Positions 7,834-18,190 are shown, numbered from the stretch's first letter. The stretch is DNA of 64,000 bases from Alphaproteobacteria bacterium LSUCC0396 (GCA_041228345.1 CP166131.1:558001-622000); one strand, 5' to 3'. Program-made: numbers and translations. Notes: generated by a model from the letters alone, not told the origin.

Positions 7834-9159
7834 CTAACCCTCATCCGCTGGCGCATCTAATTTGCCATCAGCCTGTTTTACCTCTCGCAACCGGTTCCAA
7901 TAGGCGAGCCGCTTGGCAATTTCACGTTCATAACCACGCGCAATCGGCTGATAAAACACCTGCCGCACCATCCCATCGGGGAAACAATTCTGCCCTGAAA
8001 ATCCGTCAGGATCGTCATGGTCATACGCATAATCAGCCCCATAGCCAAGCTGTTTCATCAATTTGGTCGGCGCGTTCAAAATATGCGCTGGCGGGCTAAG
8101 CAATCCAGTTTTGAAGGCTGCCTTGGTGGCGGCCTTAAAGGCCTTATAGGCAGCGTTAGATTTCGGTGCGGTTGCCAGATAAATTACCAAGCCGGCAATG
8201 GCAAGATCGCCCTCGGGACTGCCAAGTCGCTCATAAGCCTGCCATGCAGCCAGCGCACGCGGCTGTGCCTCGGGTTCGGCAAGACCAATATCCTCGGCCG
8301 CAAAGCGCGTCAGCCGCCGCAGGATATAATGTGGATCCTCACCACCCGCCAGCATACGCGCCAGCCAATAAAGCCCGGCATCAGCATCCGAGGCCCGCAA
8401 AGTTTTATGAAGCGCCGACATCAGATTATAATGCTGATCACCGGCGCGATCAAAAGCTGGCGCCCGCCCGGCAACCAGTAACGCCAAAGCGTTGCTGTCA
8501 ATCACCGGTGATGCCGGCAGATCAACCAGCTGGCCCGCCATATTCAAAAGATACCGCCCATCGCCATCGGCCATGCCAATAAGCGCCGTACGTGCCTCAT
8601 CATCCAACGGTAACTCACGCCCGATATGCGCCTCAAGACGGGCCAGAATTGATGCCAGCGCCGCGCGATCAAGCCGGTCGAGTACCAGTACCTGCGCGCG
8701 TGACAATAACGCCCCGTTCAGCGCAAATGACGGGTTTTCCGTGGTCGCACCAACCAACGTAACCGTGCCATCCTCAACATTTGGCAATAACCCGTCTTGC
8801 TGGGCTTTATTAAACCGGTGCACCTCGTCAACGAATAACAGGGTGCGGCGCCCCTGCCGGCGTCGTTGCTGGGCACGCTCAAACACCTTACGCAATTCGC
8901 CAACCCCGTCAAACACGGCCGAGATTGGCTCAAACGCCATATCAGCCGCATCGGCCAATAATCGCGCAATCGTCGTTTTTCCGGTTCCGGGCGGCCCCCA
9001 AAAGATGATCGAGCCAAGCACATTGTTCGCCAGCATCACCCGAAGCCGGCCATTAGGGCCAAGCAACTGATCCTGACCAACAACGTCATCAAGCGTTTTC
9101 GGACGCAATAGTTCGGCCAGCGGTGCGGCAGGCACACTCTCAAGATCGAGTTCATTCAT
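7834..9159 (-). CDS. rarA: RarA (MgsA) AAA+ ATPase, replication-associated recombination protein
   Basis: RarA works at stalled replication forks and is related to clamp loaders and RuvB. The 441-aa form has Walker A Gly-Pro-Pro-Gly-Thr-Gly-Lys-Thr near residue 52, Walker B with Phe-Val-Asp-Glu-Val-His-Arg-Phe-Asn, a sensor Gly-Ala-Thr-Thr-Glu-Asn-Pro, and the C-terminal tetramer-forming MgsA region. The open frame extends 26 codons further up, but that part crosses the rplQ terminator and does not resemble the family, so the ATG at 9159 is chosen. It leads the operon rarA-fluC-rluC-ATP12-orphan. Confidence 0.95.
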   Translation of the reverse strand: MNELDLESVPAAPLAELLRPKTLDDVVGQDQLLGPNGRLRVMLANNVLGSIIFWGPPGTGKTTIARLLADAADMAFEPISAVFDGVGELRKVFERAQQRRRQGRRTLLFVDEVHRFNKAQQDGLLPNVEDGTVTLVGATTENPSFALNGALLSRAQVLVLDRLDRAALASILARLEAHIGRELPLDDEARTALIGMADGDGRYLLNMAGQLVDLPASPVIDSNALALLVAGRAPAFDRAGDQHYNLMSALHKTLRASDADAGLYWLARMLAGGEDPHYILRRLTRFAAEDIGLAEPEAQPRALAAWQAYERLGSPEGDLAIAGLVIYLATAPKSNAAYKAFKAATKAAFKTGLLSPPAHILNAPTKLMKQLGYGADYAYDHDDPDGFSGQNCFPDGMVRQVFYQPIARGYEREIAKRLAYWNRLREVKQADGKLDAPADEG

Positions 9160-9197
9160 AGGCGCTATATTCGCCCAAGCCGGATATTGGTGCAAAG

Positions 9198-9224
9198 AAA
9201 AAAGGGCCACCCGCAGGCAGCCCC
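9198..9224 (-). terminator. intrinsic terminator after rplQ
   Basis: Read on the minus strand, GGGCTGCC pairs with GGTGGCCC (two G-U pairs) around a TGCG tetraloop, followed by six T. It lies 44 bp after the rplQ stop and just before rarA, so it ends the long ribosomal protein transcript. Confidence 0.85.
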
Positions 9225-9267
9225 TTGTCAAATTCAAATTTTACCCGAACGAGGGGCGCGCCCAAAG

Positions 9268-9702
9268 TTAGGCAGCAGCACCTGATTCGGCTGCAACGGC
9301 GTCATCCACTGCAACCGGCCCTGAGTCCTGACCGCGTGCGTCCTCATCGCGATCAACAAGCTCGATCACCGCCATTGGCGCAGAGTCGCCATAGCGGAAA
9401 CCGGCCTTCAATACACGTGTATACCCGCCCGCACGCTCTTGATAGCGGGGGCCAAGCACGTCAAACAATTTCTTTGTCATGGCTTCACAACGGATCCGGG
9501 CAAACGCCAGACGGCGGGCGTGCAGATCACCACGCTTGCCAAGCGTGATAAGACGCTCAACAACAGGGCGCAATTCCTTGGCCTTTGGCAAGGTTGTCAC
9601 GATTTGTTCGTGCTTGATCAGTGCCTGAGCCATGTTGCGGAACAACATTTGGCGATGCTGCGAAGTACGGTTTAATTTCCGACCGGCATTACGATGACGC
9701 AT
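9268..9702 (-). CDS. rplQ: 50S ribosomal protein L17
   Basis: The N-terminus [13 protein letters not shown] and the following Arg-Met-Leu-Phe-Arg-Asn-Met-Ala identify L17, which sits near the exit tunnel of the large subunit. The 144-aa form carries an Asp- and Ala-rich tail of about 25 residues after the conserved body, longer than the E. coli protein (127 aa). It is the last gene of the alpha operon, 42 bp after rpoA, and is followed by an intrinsic terminator. Confidence 0.97.
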   Translation of the reverse strand: MRHRNAGRKLNRTSQHRQMLFRNMAQALIKHEQIVTTLPKAKELRPVVERLITLGKRGDLHARRLAFARIRCEAMTKKLFDVLGPRYQERAGGYTRVLKAGFRYGDSAPMAVIELVDRDEDARGQDSGPVAVDDAVAAESGAAA

Positions 9703-9744
9703 GATATTTCTCCTAAGTTCCTCTGGGGTGAGACTGGTGTGCCG

Positions 9745-10758
9745 TTAAAACGGCTCATCCAGGCGCCGCGCCAATTCTTCAACATTTTCTGGTGGCCAGT
9801 TGGTGACATCCATACCAAGCTCAAGATTCATACCCTTCAGCACTTCCTTGATCTCGTTTAGGGACTTCCGGCCAAAATTCGGGGTCCGAAGCATTTCATG
9901 CTCGGTTTTTAGAACCAGATCGCCAATATAGACGATATTGTCATTCTTCAGGCAGTTAGCCGAACGAACAGACAATTCAAGCTCGTCAACTTTACGCAGC
10001 AGATTGCGGCTAAACGGCAATTCTGGCTCGCTTGGTGCTGGCTCGCCTTTTGGCTCTTCAAAGTTAATGAAGGTTTGCAGCTGTTCCTGCAAAATACGCG
10101 CTGCATAGGCAACCGCATCTTCAGGTGTGATTGACCCGTCAGTTTCGATGGTCAATAACAGCTTGTCATAGTCGGTGATCTGGCCAACACGGGCGTTTTC
10201 AACCTTGTAGGCAACCTGACGAACTGGGCTGTAAATCGCATCAATCGGAATGAGACCGATCGGCGAATCCTCAACCCGGTGAGCGGTCGCTGGCACATAG
10301 CCTTTGCCCGTATTAACGGTCAATTCCATCGATAATTTTGCGCCCTTATCGAGCTGACACAGCACGTGATCAGGGTTCATGATATCGACATTGGCTGTCT
10401 CGGTGATCATGCCAGCAGTCACAGTCGTCGGACCATCAACATTCAGGCGCAGACGCTTTGGCCCTTCTTCTGCCATGCGAACGGCAACACCCTTGAGGTT
10501 CAGCACAAGGTCGGTAACATCCTCACGAACGCCGGGGATTGACGAGAATTCATGGACAACGCCTTGGATCTGAACCGAAGTCACTGCCGCACCCTGCAAG
10601 GATGATAGCAGCACACGCCTAAGCGCGTTACCAATGGTAACGCCAAAGCCACGCTCAAACGGGCCAACAGCAACAACGGCCTGGCTTGGGTTATATTCGG
10701 AAACCTTAATTTCCATTTCGTCCGGCTTTTTGAGGTCTAGCCAATTCTTTTCAATCAT
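9745..10758 (-). CDS. rpoA: DNA-directed RNA polymerase subunit alpha
   Basis: The alpha subunit dimerises to start core polymerase assembly and binds UP elements and activators through its C-terminal domain. The 337-aa protein has the N-terminal dimerisation domain (Pro-Phe-Glu-Arg-Gly-Phe-Gly with [10 protein letters not shown]). The C-terminal domain shows [14 protein letters not shown]. The ATG at 10758 is preferred to the upstream 10806 because it has AAGGATA in front and gives the usual length. It lies between rpsK and rplQ. Confidence 0.97.
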   Translation of the reverse strand: MIEKNWLDLKKPDEMEIKVSEYNPSQAVVAVGPFERGFGVTIGNALRRVLLSSLQGAAVTSVQIQGVVHEFSSIPGVREDVTDLVLNLKGVAVRMAEEGPKRLRLNVDGPTTVTAGMITETANVDIMNPDHVLCQLDKGAKLSMELTVNTGKGYVPATAHRVEDSPIGLIPIDAIYSPVRQVAYKVENARVGQITDYDKLLLTIETDGSITPEDAVAYAARILQEQLQTFINFEEPKGEPAPSEPELPFSRNLLRKVDELELSVRSANCLKNDNIVYIGDLVLKTEHEMLRTPNFGRKSLNEIKEVLKGMNLELGMDVTNWPPENVEELARRLDEPF

Positions 10759-10839
10759 GGCGGTATCCTTTAATTCGAGATGATCCGGCAGATTGCCAAA
10801 GGGCAAAAGCCGAAAATAAATTCAACAATAACGGTCGGA

Positions 10840-11235
10840 TTAAACCCGCCGCCGCTTGCGCGGGCGACAGCCATTATGTGGAATAGGGGTTACGTCACGG
10901 ATTGAAGTGACGTTGAACCCAACTGATTGCAGCGCACGAAGCGCTGACTCACGGCCTGACCCGGGGCCACGTACCTGAACATCCAGCGACTTCATGCCAT
11001 GCTCGGCGGCTTTCTTACCAGCGTCTTCAGCCGCAAGCTGTGCCGCAAATGGTGTCGATTTCCGCGAGCCTTTAAAGCCCATCCCGCCAGCAGATGCCCA
11101 GGCAATTGTGTTGCCTTGCACATCGGTGATTGTCACCATGGTGTTGTTAAATGTTGAATTCACATGAGCAACGCCGCTGGTGATATTCTTCCGCTCGCGA
11201 CGACGAACACGGCCTTGGCTTGGTTGTTTTGCCAT
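10840..11235 (-). CDS. rpsK: 30S ribosomal protein S11
   Basis: The 131-aa protein shows the S11 marks [12 protein letters not shown] near 22-33 and the C-terminal [13 protein letters not shown]. S11 lies on the platform of the small subunit near the mRNA exit. The very basic tail is normal. It follows rpsM by 27 bp in the alpha operon; rpsD, present here in Enterobacteria, is absent, as in other Alphaproteobacteria. Confidence 0.97.
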   Translation of the reverse strand: MAKQPSQGRVRRRERKNITSGVAHVNSTFNNTMVTITDVQGNTIAWASAGGMGFKGSRKSTPFAAQLAAEDAGKKAAEHGMKSLDVQVRGPGSGRESALRALQSVGFNVTSIRDVTPIPHNGCRPRKRRRV

Positions 11236-11262
11236 TTGATAAGTCTCCTAGTGTTCGCGTTG

Positions 11263-11631
11263 TTATTTCTTCTTACCAGCAATAGCCTTTGCAGGGCCTT
11301 TGCGGGTACGAGCATTTGTATGGGTGCGCTGTCCACGAACCGGCAGGTTGCGGCGATGGCGAAGTCCGCGCAAACAGCCAAGGTCAAGGTAACGCTTGAT
11401 GTTCATCGAAGTTTGACGACGAAGGTCGCCCTCAACCAGATGGTCTGCATCAATAATGTCGCGAAGACGGGTTAACTCCTCTTCCGACAGGTCATTGACG
11501 CGGCGTTCGTCGGGAACACCCGCCTTTGCACAGATATTTTTAGCACTGGTTGTCCCAATACCATGAATGTAAGTCAGTGCGATCTCGACCCGTTTTTTGG
11601 TCGGAATATTTACACCAGCAATTCGTGCCAC
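11263..11631 (-). CDS. rpsM: 30S ribosomal protein S13 (GTG start)
   Basis: S13 sits at the head of the small subunit and touches the P-site tRNA and bridge B1 elements. A GTG at 11631 is chosen as start because it gives the conserved Ala-Arg-Ile-Ala-Gly-Val-Asn-Ile-Pro N-terminus, the usual 122 aa, and an AAGGAG about nine bases upstream. An open frame runs 20 codons further but does not match the family. The C-terminus [10 protein letters not shown] is canonical. It starts after a 143-bp gap from adk, the largest gap inside the ribosomal block. Confidence 0.96.
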   Translation of the reverse strand: MARIAGVNIPTKKRVEIALTYIHGIGTTSAKNICAKAGVPDERRVNDLSEEELTRLRDIIDADHLVEGDLRRQTSMNIKRYLDLGCLRGLRHRRNLPVRGQRTHTNARTRKGPAKAIAGKKK

Positions 11632-11774
11632 AGCCTGGCTCCTTTTTAACTCACGACTATCATCTTTGGTTATCCGCGACGCGGAACCCATTTTCGCCAG
11701 TTTCGTCGGGTTTCCCTTAGAAGGCGGCGAATTATAGGCCTAAACCTGAAACAGTCAACCTTAACGCTATCGCG

Positions 11775-12341
11775 TTATCCCAAAATTCGATCAATTTGTG
11801 ACGCGACATCATCAATTGAATTCATGCCGTCCACAGTCTGCAACACCCCTTTTTCCGCATAATACGGAAGCAGTGGTGCTGTATTCTCATGATACACCGC
11901 CAATCGCTTGCGCAATGTGTCGGCATTGTCATCACTTCTGGCGCCACCAGTTTCGGCAGCGCGGTTTTCGATGCGCGCGAACAGCGCCGCTTCGTCAACC
12001 TTAATCTCAATTACAAAATCAAGGGCAAGACCCTTGCTCATTAACATTTCATCCAGCGCGTTTGCCTGAGCAACGGTGCGCGGAAACCCATCGAGGATGA
12101 CCCCTCTGGCGCAATCATCATCATCAATCCGGGCGGCAATCATACCGACGATGATATCATCTGACACCAAATCGCCCCGATCCATAATATCCTTGGCGCG
12201 AAGCCCAAGTTCGGTTCCCGCAGCAATCGCCGCACGCAGCATGTCGCCGGTTGACAATTGCACCAGCCCGCGACCGGCAACCAGCCGCTCTGCTTGTGTT
12301 CCTTTACCCGCACCCGGTGCGCCAAACAGAATGACATTCAT
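11775..12341 (-). CDS. adk: adenylate kinase
   Basis: Adenylate kinase interconverts ATP+AMP and 2 ADP. The 188-aa protein has the P-loop Gly-Ala-Pro-Gly-Ala-Gly-Lys-Gly-Thr at 7-15, the AMP-site Asp-Gly-Phe-Pro-Arg-Thr motif near 84-89, and a short-form lid without the four-Cys zinc site. It starts right at the end of secY. The secY-adk-rpsM order is widespread in Alphaproteobacteria and supports the class call. Confidence 0.97.
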   Translation of the reverse strand: MNVILFGAPGAGKGTQAERLVAGRGLVQLSTGDMLRAAIAAGTELGLRAKDIMDRGDLVSDDIIVGMIAARIDDDDCARGVILDGFPRTVAQANALDEMLMSKGLALDFVIEIKVDEAALFARIENRAAETGGARSDDNADTLRKRLAVYHENTAPLLPYYAEKGVLQTVDGMNSIDDVASQIDRILG

Positions 12342-13676
12342 TTATCTGCGTCCCTTCAAACGAGACTTCTTCACCAGACCCTCATATTGATGGGCAAGAA
12401 GATGCGATTGGATCTGTCCGACCGTATCCAATGTGACCGTCACCACAATCAGCAAGGACGTACCACCAAAGTAAAACGGCACTGCATATTTACTAATCAG
12501 CAATTCCGGCAGGATACAGATCGCCGACAAATAGGCGGCACCAAGCACGGTCAAGCGGGTCAAGACGAAATCAAGATAATCAGCTGTCGATTTCCCCGGA
12601 CGGATCCCCGGGATATAGCCGCCATATTTCCGCAGATTCTCGGCCGTTTCTTCTGGATTGAAAACAATCGCAGTATAGAAGAACGCAAAGAATACAATCA
12701 TTGAAACATAGATCAACAAATACAGCGGCTGCCCACGACCCAGCATCGCATTCAACGCCACCAACCAATCCGCGCCGCCAGCCTGACCACCCGTAAGGTT
12801 GATAATCGACACCGGCATCAACAAAAGTGATGAGGCGAAAATTGGCGGGATAACACCTGGAACATTGATCTTTAGCGGCAGGAATGACTGATCACCCCCA
12901 AACACTTTATTGCCATGCTGGCGCTTTGGATATTGCACCAGAATTTTGCGAACCGACCGTTCGATAAAGACGATGAACGCGATCACGGCCACAGCCATCG
13001 CCAACAACAGCACGATCAGCAATGAAGACAGCGCCCCTGTGCGACCCAGTTCAAGCGTACCAGCCAAAGCCGTTGGCAGATTAGCCACAATGCCAGCGAA
13101 AATAATCAGCGAGATACCATTGCCAACCCCGCGGCTGGTAATCTGTTCACCAAGCCACATCAAGAACAAGGTGCCACCAACAAGCGTTACAACAGTCGTA
13201 AGGCGGAAAAACAGCCCCGGATCATCAACAACACCGCTGGCCGCCTCGAGACCCAACGCAATACCGTAGCCCTGAACCGTTGCCAACAGCACGGTAAGGT
13301 AACGGGTATATTGATTGATCATCTTGCGACCGGCCTCGCCATCTTTTTTCATGGCTTCAAGCGTTGGCACAATCGCGGTCATCAACTGCATGATAATCGA
13401 AGCCGTAATATAGGGCATGATATTCAATGCAAAAATCGTCATCCGGCTAAGCGCACCGCCCGAGAACATATCAAACATTCCCAAGATGCCGCCTGATTGC
13501 TGCGAGAAAATATCCGCCAGCGCGCCAGGATCAATGCCGGGCAATGGCAAATAAGTGCCAAGCCGGTAAATAATTAAGGCGCCAACAGTAAACCACAGAC
13601 GCTTCTTCAACTCGTCAGCCTTTGCTAACGCGCCAAAGCCTGCGCCTGCTGCCATGCGGTCTGCTGATGATGCCAT
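12342..13676 (-). CDS. secY: protein translocase subunit SecY
   Basis: SecY is the pore of the Sec translocon in the inner membrane. The 444-aa protein has ten hydrophobic segments, the first with Leu-Pro-Leu-Pro-Gly-Ile-Asp, the plug-region Ser-Gly-Gly-Ala-Leu-Ser-Arg-Met-Thr, and the ribosome-contacting loop Tyr-Pro-Lys-Arg-Gln-His-Gly-Asn-Lys near 255. It lies 17 bp after rplO and directly before adk. The partner secE is 26 kb away in the nusG operon; secG is not in the window. Confidence 0.97.
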   Translation of the reverse strand: MASSADRMAAGAGFGALAKADELKKRLWFTVGALIIYRLGTYLPLPGIDPGALADIFSQQSGGILGMFDMFSGGALSRMTIFALNIMPYITASIIMQLMTAIVPTLEAMKKDGEAGRKMINQYTRYLTVLLATVQGYGIALGLEAASGVVDDPGLFFRLTTVVTLVGGTLFLMWLGEQITSRGVGNGISLIIFAGIVANLPTALAGTLELGRTGALSSLLIVLLLAMAVAVIAFIVFIERSVRKILVQYPKRQHGNKVFGGDQSFLPLKINVPGVIPPIFASSLLLMPVSIINLTGGQAGGADWLVALNAMLGRGQPLYLLIYVSMIVFFAFFYTAIVFNPEETAENLRKYGGYIPGIRPGKSTADYLDFVLTRLTVLGAAYLSAICILPELLISKYAVPFYFGGTSLLIVVTVTLDTVGQIQSHLLAHQYEGLVKKSRLKGRR

Positions 13677-13693
13677 ATGCCTTGCCTGCCTAT

Positions 13694-14167
13694 CTATTCG
13701 GCTGAAGCGGTTGGGACAATAATCTTGCCGCCAGCTTTTTCAACTGCCTCAACAGCTGCCTTTGAGGCACCCGCTGCGTGAATCTCGATCTTCTTGGCGG
13801 TCAGTTCACCCTTGGCCAAAATACGAACACCGTCACGCATTTTTGAAATAACGCCGGCCCCAACCATTGCAGCGGCATCAACCGGCTTGCCGGCATCCAG
13901 CTTGCCTGCATCAATTGCAGCCTGCAAACGGCCAAGATTAACCTCGGCATAATTCTTGCGGAAAATATTGTTGAAACCACGCTTTGGCAGACGGCGATGG
14001 ATCGGCATCTGGCCGCCCTCAAAACCGTTGATAGAAACGCCTGAGCGTGCCTTCTGGCCTTTGTGACCACTACCTGATGTCTTACCGGTTCCCGAACCAA
14101 TACCACGGCCAACCCGTTTGGCGTTCTTTGTTGCCCCCGGATTGTCTCTGACTTCGTTCAATTTCAT
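13694..14167 (-). CDS. rplO: 50S ribosomal protein L15
   Basis: The 157-aa protein begins [12 protein letters not shown] and continues with the [13 protein letters not shown] region typical of L15, a late-assembly protein of the large subunit. The glycine-rich basic N-terminal arm reaches into rRNA. It is placed between rpmD and secY as in most bacteria. Confidence 0.97.
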   Translation of the reverse strand: MKLNEVRDNPGATKNAKRVGRGIGSGTGKTSGSGHKGQKARSGVSINGFEGGQMPIHRRLPKRGFNNIFRKNYAEVNLGRLQAAIDAGKLDAGKPVDAAAMVGAGVISKMRDGVRILAKGELTAKKIEIHAAGASKAAVEAVEKAGGKIIVPTASAE

Positions 14168-14221
14168 TTGTCGCTCCTGCTAGCGCGCCACCTTAAAAGG
14201 CACGCCGCTGATAAAAACCGT

Positions 14222-14410
14222 TTACTGTTGTTCGACCCGAACAAGATGCTTGACCTTGTTGATCATGCCGCGGACAGATGCTGTATCTTCCAGCTCGCGG
14301 GTACGACCAATCTTGTTCAACCCCAGCCCAATCAAAGTTGAGCGCTGGTCAGCCTTCCGGCCAATCGGACTTTTTGTCTGGGTGACGATCACTGTTTCTT
14401 TGGCAGCCAT
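14222..14410 (-). CDS. rpmD: 50S ribosomal protein L30
   Basis: This 62-aa protein of the large subunit has the typical Gln-Thr-Lys-Ser-Pro-Ile-Gly-Arg-Lys segment, followed by Leu-Gly-Leu-Asn-Lys-Ile-Gly-Arg-Thr and the end Val-Lys-His-Leu-Val. It lies 14 bp after rpsE and 54 bp before rplO, the standard spc-operon position. Confidence 0.96.
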   Translation of the reverse strand: MAAKETVIVTQTKSPIGRKADQRSTLIGLGLNKIGRTRELEDTASVRGMINKVKHLVRVEQQ

Positions 14411-14424
14411 CTTACTCTCTCCTG

Positions 14425-14991
14425 TTAGGATGCGGCGGCGTCGCCGGCAGCCTTATCTTCGCGTTTCACAAGAATGTCGCCAACGCGCTTGCCACGCTTT
14501 TGCGCCACTGCCCGTGGTGCCTGAATATGATTCAACGCGGAAAATGTTGCCTTGATCATATTATGCGGGTTTGAGCTACCGATTGACTTTGCAACGATGT
14601 CCTGAATGCCAAGCACTTCAAAAACTGCACGCATCGGGCCACCAGCGATAATACCAGTACCAGCCGGAGCCGCCCGAAGCAGAACCTTACCAGCGCCGTA
14701 ATTACCCTTATTGTCATGGTGCAATGTGCGACCATCACGCAGCGGGATGCGAACCATGTTACGCTTGGCGCCTTCAGTTGCCTTGCGAATGGCTTCTGGC
14801 ACCTCGCGCGCCTTGCCTGTGCCAAAACCGGCGCGGCCTTTACCGTCGCCAACCACAACCAAAGCGGCGAAACCGAAACGCCGGCCACCCTTTACAACTT
14901 TGGCAACACGGTTAATGCCAACCAACTTTTCGAGCAATTCGGGCTCTTCGCGCTCCTGGCTACGGTCCCGTCTGTCGTTATTGTGTGCCAT
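14425..14991 (-). CDS. rpsE: 30S ribosomal protein S5
   Basis: S5 helps decoding accuracy and mRNA unwinding at the entry channel. The 188-aa protein has the S5 double-stranded RNA-binding fold ([15 protein letters not shown]) and the C-terminal Gly-Ile-Ile-Ala-Gly-Gly region. The ATG at 14991 is preferred over an adjacent upstream TTG; AGGGAG precedes it. A charged N-terminal extension rich in Arg and Glu is present. Confidence 0.97.
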   Translation of the reverse strand: MAHNNDRRDRSQEREEPELLEKLVGINRVAKVVKGGRRFGFAALVVVGDGKGRAGFGTGKAREVPEAIRKATEGAKRNMVRIPLRDGRTLHHDNKGNYGAGKVLLRAAPAGTGIIAGGPMRAVFEVLGIQDIVAKSIGSSNPHNMIKATFSALNHIQAPRAVAQKRGKRVGDILVKREDKAAGDAAAS

Positions 14992-15003
14992 CAATCGTAC
15001 TCC

Positions 15004-15366
15004 CTAGAATTTCAGACCGGCTTCGCGCGCGGCTTCAGCCAGCGCCTTAACCCGGCCATGGAAAATGTAACCGCCGCGGTCGAAAACCACTGCGTCAATG
15101 CCTTTTGCCTTGGCGCGCTCGGCGACCAATTTGCCAACCGCAGACGCTGCGGCGATATCGGCTGTCTTGCTTGTTGCTGATTTAAAACCGGCATCAAGGG
15201 TTGAGGCAGCTGCCAAAGTTTTGCCAGCGACATCGTCAATCACCTGAGCATAGATATGCCGAGACGAGCGATGCACAGACAGCCGCAACTGGCCTTTGCT
15301 TGTTTTACGAAGCTTGGAACGAGTCCGCTGACGGCGGCGTTCGAATAATTCTTTAGCTGTAAACAT
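15004..15366 (-). CDS. rplR: 50S ribosomal protein L18
   Basis: L18 binds 5S rRNA in the central protuberance. The 120-aa protein has the basic start Phe-Glu-Arg-Arg-Arg-Gln-Arg-Thr-Arg, the Arg-Leu-Ser-Val-His-Arg-Ser motif, the Ile-Tyr-Ala-Gln-Val-Ile-Asp-Asp strand, and the end [12 protein letters not shown]. It lies between rplF and rpsE with gaps near 10 bp. Confidence 0.97.
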   Translation of the reverse strand: MFTAKELFERRRQRTRSKLRKTSKGQLRLSVHRSSRHIYAQVIDDVAGKTLAAASTLDAGFKSATSKTADIAAASAVGKLVAERAKAKGIDAVVFDRGGYIFHGRVKALAEAAREAGLKF

Positions 15367-15375
15367 GACTGTTCC

Positions 15376-15909
15376 CTACTTCTTCTTGCCTTCTTTGCGG
15401 ACAATATGCTCTTCAGCATATTTCACACCCTTGCCCTTGAAAGGCTCAGGCGGCCGCTTTGACCGAATTTCAGATGCAAACTGACCTAGCAACTGCTTAT
15501 TTGCGCCGCTGAGAATGATTGTGGTGTTGTTTTCAACAGCCGCAGTCAAACCAGCCGGAACATCCATTTCAACCGGATGGCTAAACCCAAGGCTGAGAAC
15601 GAGCTTATTGCCCTGCATAGCCGCACGATAACCAACACCGTTGATTTCGAGCTTGCGGGTAAACCCAGTCGCCACACCGACAACCATGTTGCTGATCGAC
15701 GCCCGCATGGTTCCCCATAGCGACAATGCCAATTTGGTTTTGCGCTTCGGCTTCAAGGTGGCAACATTATCGGCAACGCTTAACTCAACCTCACTGTGAA
15801 GTGGGGCGCTCAGCTCACCGTTCTTTCCTTTGACGACGACCACACCGTCCTGCTGTGACAAGGTCACATCAGCGGGGATGGTAATCGCACTACTTCCAAC
15901 ACGAGACAT
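15376..15909 (-). CDS. rplF: 50S ribosomal protein L6
   Basis: The 177-aa protein starts Met-Ser-Arg-Val-Gly and shows the two repeated L6 domains and the C-terminal Arg-Pro-Pro-Glu-Pro-Phe-Lys-Gly-Lys-Gly-Val-Lys-Tyr signature. L6 sits near the factor-binding site, close to the sarcin-ricin loop. It follows rpsH by 12 bp. Confidence 0.97.
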   Translation of the reverse strand: MSRVGSSAITIPADVTLSQQDGVVVVKGKNGELSAPLHSEVELSVADNVATLKPKRKTKLALSLWGTMRASISNMVVGVATGFTRKLEINGVGYRAAMQGNKLVLSLGFSHPVEMDVPAGLTAAVENNTTIILSGANKQLLGQFASEIRSKRPPEPFKGKGVKYAEEHIVRKEGKKK

Positions 15910-15921
15910 GCGAACAGCTCC

Positions 15922-16320
15922 TTAAAATACGTGGCAGAGGACTTCACCGCCAACCTTGGCTGTGCGGGCCTCATTGTCAGACAGGACGCCACGCGGAGTT
16001 GACAGTATGGCGATGCCAAGCCCGTTATAAACCCGCGGCAAGTCGCGAAGTCCGTAATAAACACGACGGCCCGGACGCGATACGCGCTTGATCTCGGAGA
16101 TCACCGGTTGACCTTCATGATATTTCAGCTCGATCTTCAGCTCTTTTAAGCCCGGACGGATATCAACGCTTGAATAGTTACGGATATAACCTTCTCGCTT
16201 CAGAACTTCCAAAACATTGCTGCGGAACCGTGATGCTGGGCTAGACACAACGCTTTTGCGCGCGTTCTGGCCGTTACGGATGCGTGTTAGCATATCGCCA
16301 AGAGGATCACTCATAGACAT
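15922..16320 (-). CDS. rpsH: 30S ribosomal protein S8
   Basis: S8 is a primary binder of 16S rRNA helix 21 and, in E. coli, the translational repressor of the spc operon. The 132-aa protein has [13 protein letters not shown] at the start. The usual C-terminal Ser-Thr-x-Arg-Gly motif appears as Ile-Leu-Ser-Thr-Pro-Arg-Gly-Val-Leu. A strong AGAGGAG lies nine bases before the first ATG, so the longer start is kept over an ATG two codons in. Confidence 0.97.
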   Translation of the reverse strand: MSMSDPLGDMLTRIRNGQNARKSVVSSPASRFRSNVLEVLKREGYIRNYSSVDIRPGLKELKIELKYHEGQPVISEIKRVSRPGRRVYYGLRDLPRVYNGLGIAILSTPRGVLSDNEARTAKVGGEVLCHVF

Positions 16321-16336
16321 TTTCTTTATCTCCTCT

Positions 16337-16642
16337 TTACCAGCTTGACTTCACAACGCCCGGAACCTGCCCCATTGAGGCAAGGTCACGTAGGGCGATA
16401 CGAGACATTCTGAGTTTACGGTCATAACCACGTGGACGGCCTGAGACCTCACACCGGTTACGAATACGAATTTTTGCACTATCGCGTGGCTCCTGAGCCA
16501 GCTTAAGAACTGCTTGGAAACGCTCTTCAATTGCGACGTTCTTGTCAGCGATGATTGCCTTCAATGCAGCGCGACGAGCACCACGGGCGGCAACGATACG
16601 CTTGCGCTTGTTATTTTTTTCAACGGCGCTTTTCTTAGCCAT
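16337..16642 (-). CDS. rpsN: 30S ribosomal protein S14 (zinc-free type)
   Basis: The 101-aa length and absence of the CxxC pairs mark the zinc-independent long form of S14. The C-terminal body contains [12 protein letters not shown] and ends Gly-Val-Val-Lys-Ser-Ser-Trp, the standard tail. It binds the head of the small subunit. The gene lies between rplE and rpsH. Confidence 0.97.
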   Translation of the reverse strand: MAKKSAVEKNNKRKRIVAARGARRAALKAIIADKNVAIEERFQAVLKLAQEPRDSAKIRIRNRCEVSGRPRGYDRKLRMSRIALRDLASMGQVPGVVKSSW

Positions 16643-16660
16643 GATTAAACCCCTTTGCTC

Positions 16661-17206
16661 TTACGCTTTAACGAACGGGAAGGCAAAACCAGCGAGCAAT
16701 TCGCGGGCCTCATCATCCGTCGTTGCCGATGTCACCACAATGATATCCATACCGCGGATTTCATCCACCTGATCATAATCAACTTCTGGGAAAATGATCT
16801 GTTCTTTGATACCCATGGCATAGTTGCCACGTCCGTCAAAGCTCTTACCATTCAATCCGCGGAAGTCACGAACCCGTGGAAGGGCAATATTCACCAGCCG
16901 GTCAAGAAATTCATACATATGCTCGCGGCGCAACGTTACCTTACAGCCAATCGGCATCCCTTCGCGCAGTTTAAAGGCAGCGTTTGCCTTTTTTGAGCGA
17001 GTGATAACCGGCTTTTGGCCAGTGATTGCAGCGAGTTCACGGGCAGCATGTTCGACTTTTTTAGAGTCGCGTACCGCTTCACCCACACCCATATTAATGA
17101 CAATCTTCTCGAGCTTTGGCGCCTGCATAGGATTGGCATAACCAAATTTCTCAATCAGAGCCGGGCGAACTGCCGTCAGATAGTGTTCTTCTAAACGCGT
17201 CTTCAT
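16661..17206 (-). CDS. rplE: 50S ribosomal protein L5
   Basis: L5 binds 5S rRNA and contacts the P-site tRNA. The 181-aa protein carries the L5 signature [12 protein letters not shown] near 32-43 and the C-terminal [10 protein letters not shown] segment. The order rplX-rplE-rpsN is that of the spc operon. Confidence 0.97.
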   Translation of the reverse strand: MKTRLEEHYLTAVRPALIEKFGYANPMQAPKLEKIVINMGVGEAVRDSKKVEHAARELAAITGQKPVITRSKKANAAFKLREGMPIGCKVTLRREHMYEFLDRLVNIALPRVRDFRGLNGKSFDGRGNYAMGIKEQIIFPEVDYDQVDEIRGMDIIVVTSATTDDEARELLAGFAFPFVKA

Positions 17207-17235
17207 CTCAGCTTTTTCACTCCTTACCCTTGGCC

Positions 17236-17553
17236 TTACGCCAGGGCTTTTCCAGACCGACGAGCGACCCGGACTTTTTTACCATCTTTTTCCTCATAAC
17301 CGACACGCGTTGCGGTGCCGCTATCTGGATCGATATGCGCAACGTTGGAAATATGCAAAGGCGCTTCCATCGAAATAATACCGCCCGTGTCAGTCTGGGT
17401 GGCACGACGATGGCGCTTGACCATGTTTACACCCTGAACCCGAACACGTGACTCGGCGCGAAGAACTTCGAGAACCTCGCCCTTCTTGCCCTTATCACGA
17501 CCGGTGATAACAATCACCTGATCGCCTTTTTTGATTTTAAACTTCTCAGCCAT
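17236..17553 (-). CDS. rplX: 50S ribosomal protein L24
   Basis: L24 starts assembly of the large subunit and lies near the tunnel exit. The 105-aa protein has the KOW motif [16 protein letters not shown] near 8-23. Its ATG shares one base with the rplN stop, so the pair is translationally coupled. Confidence 0.97.
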   Translation of the reverse strand: MAEKFKIKKGDQVIVITGRDKGKKGEVLEVLRAESRVRVQGVNMVKRHRRATQTDTGGIISMEAPLHISNVAHIDPDSGTATRVGYEEKDGKKVRVARRSGKALA

Positions 17554-17921
17554 TATAGCACCTCCGGTGCCAGAGAAATGATCTTCATGAACTTGCGACC
17601 GCGCAACTCGCGGGTCACAGGGCCAAAAATACGAGTGCCAATCGGCTCGTCCGACTTGTTCAGCAAAACCGCTGCGTTGCGGTCAAAGCGAATGGCACTG
17701 CCGTCGGCCCGGCGAATTTCCTTGGCCGTACGAACGATCACCGCGCGGTGAACATCACCCTTTTTTACCTTGCCCCGTGGGATGGCTTCCTTGACCGAAA
17801 CAACGATCACATCACCAACGCCCGCAACCTTGCGACCGGAACCGCCTAGCACTTTGATACACTGGACGCGGCGCGCACCAGAATTATCGGCAACTTCAAG
17901 ATTTGACTGCATCTGAATCAT
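17553..17921 (-). CDS. rplN: 50S ribosomal protein L14
   Basis: The 122-aa protein begins Met-Ile-Gln-Met-Gln-Ser and has the conserved Ala-Asp-Asn-Ser-Gly-Ala-Arg motif and the end Ile-Ile-Ser-Leu-Ala-Pro-Glu-Val-Leu. L14 forms inter-subunit bridges. It follows rpsQ by 11 bp and overlaps rplX by one base. Confidence 0.97.
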   Translation of the reverse strand: MIQMQSNLEVADNSGARRVQCIKVLGGSGRKVAGVGDVIVVSVKEAIPRGKVKKGDVHRAVIVRTAKEIRRADGSAIRFDRNAAVLLNKSDEPIGTRIFGPVTRELRGRKFMKIISLAPEVL

Positions 17922-17932
17922 GTCAGTCTCCC

Positions 17933-18178
17933 CTAATTCTTAGCTGCATCGTCATAGACCACTTCAAAGGTCTTTGACTTAGACATTGGCGCGCATTCGC
18001 GGATACGCACGGCATCACCTTCCTTGAAACGGTTTTCAGCGTCATGAGCTGCAAACTTTTTCGATTTTGTGATGAACTTCTTATACACCGGATGCATGAT
18101 ACGACGCTCGACGCGGACGGTTACCGTCTTGTCGGCCTTATCGCTCACAACAGTGCCTTGCATGGTACGCTTTGGCAT
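17933..18178 (-). CDS. rpsQ: 30S ribosomal protein S17
   Basis: The 81-aa OB-fold protein shows [14 protein letters not shown] and the later Gly-Asp-Ala-Val-Arg-Ile-Arg-Glu-Cys, which are S17 marks. It is an early-binding protein of the small-subunit body. Position between rpmC and rplN is standard. Confidence 0.97.
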   Translation of the reverse strand: MPKRTMQGTVVSDKADKTVTVRVERRIMHPVYKKFITKSKKFAAHDAENRFKEGDAVRIRECAPMSKSKTFEVVYDDAAKN

Positions 18179-18190
18179 AACTAGACTTCC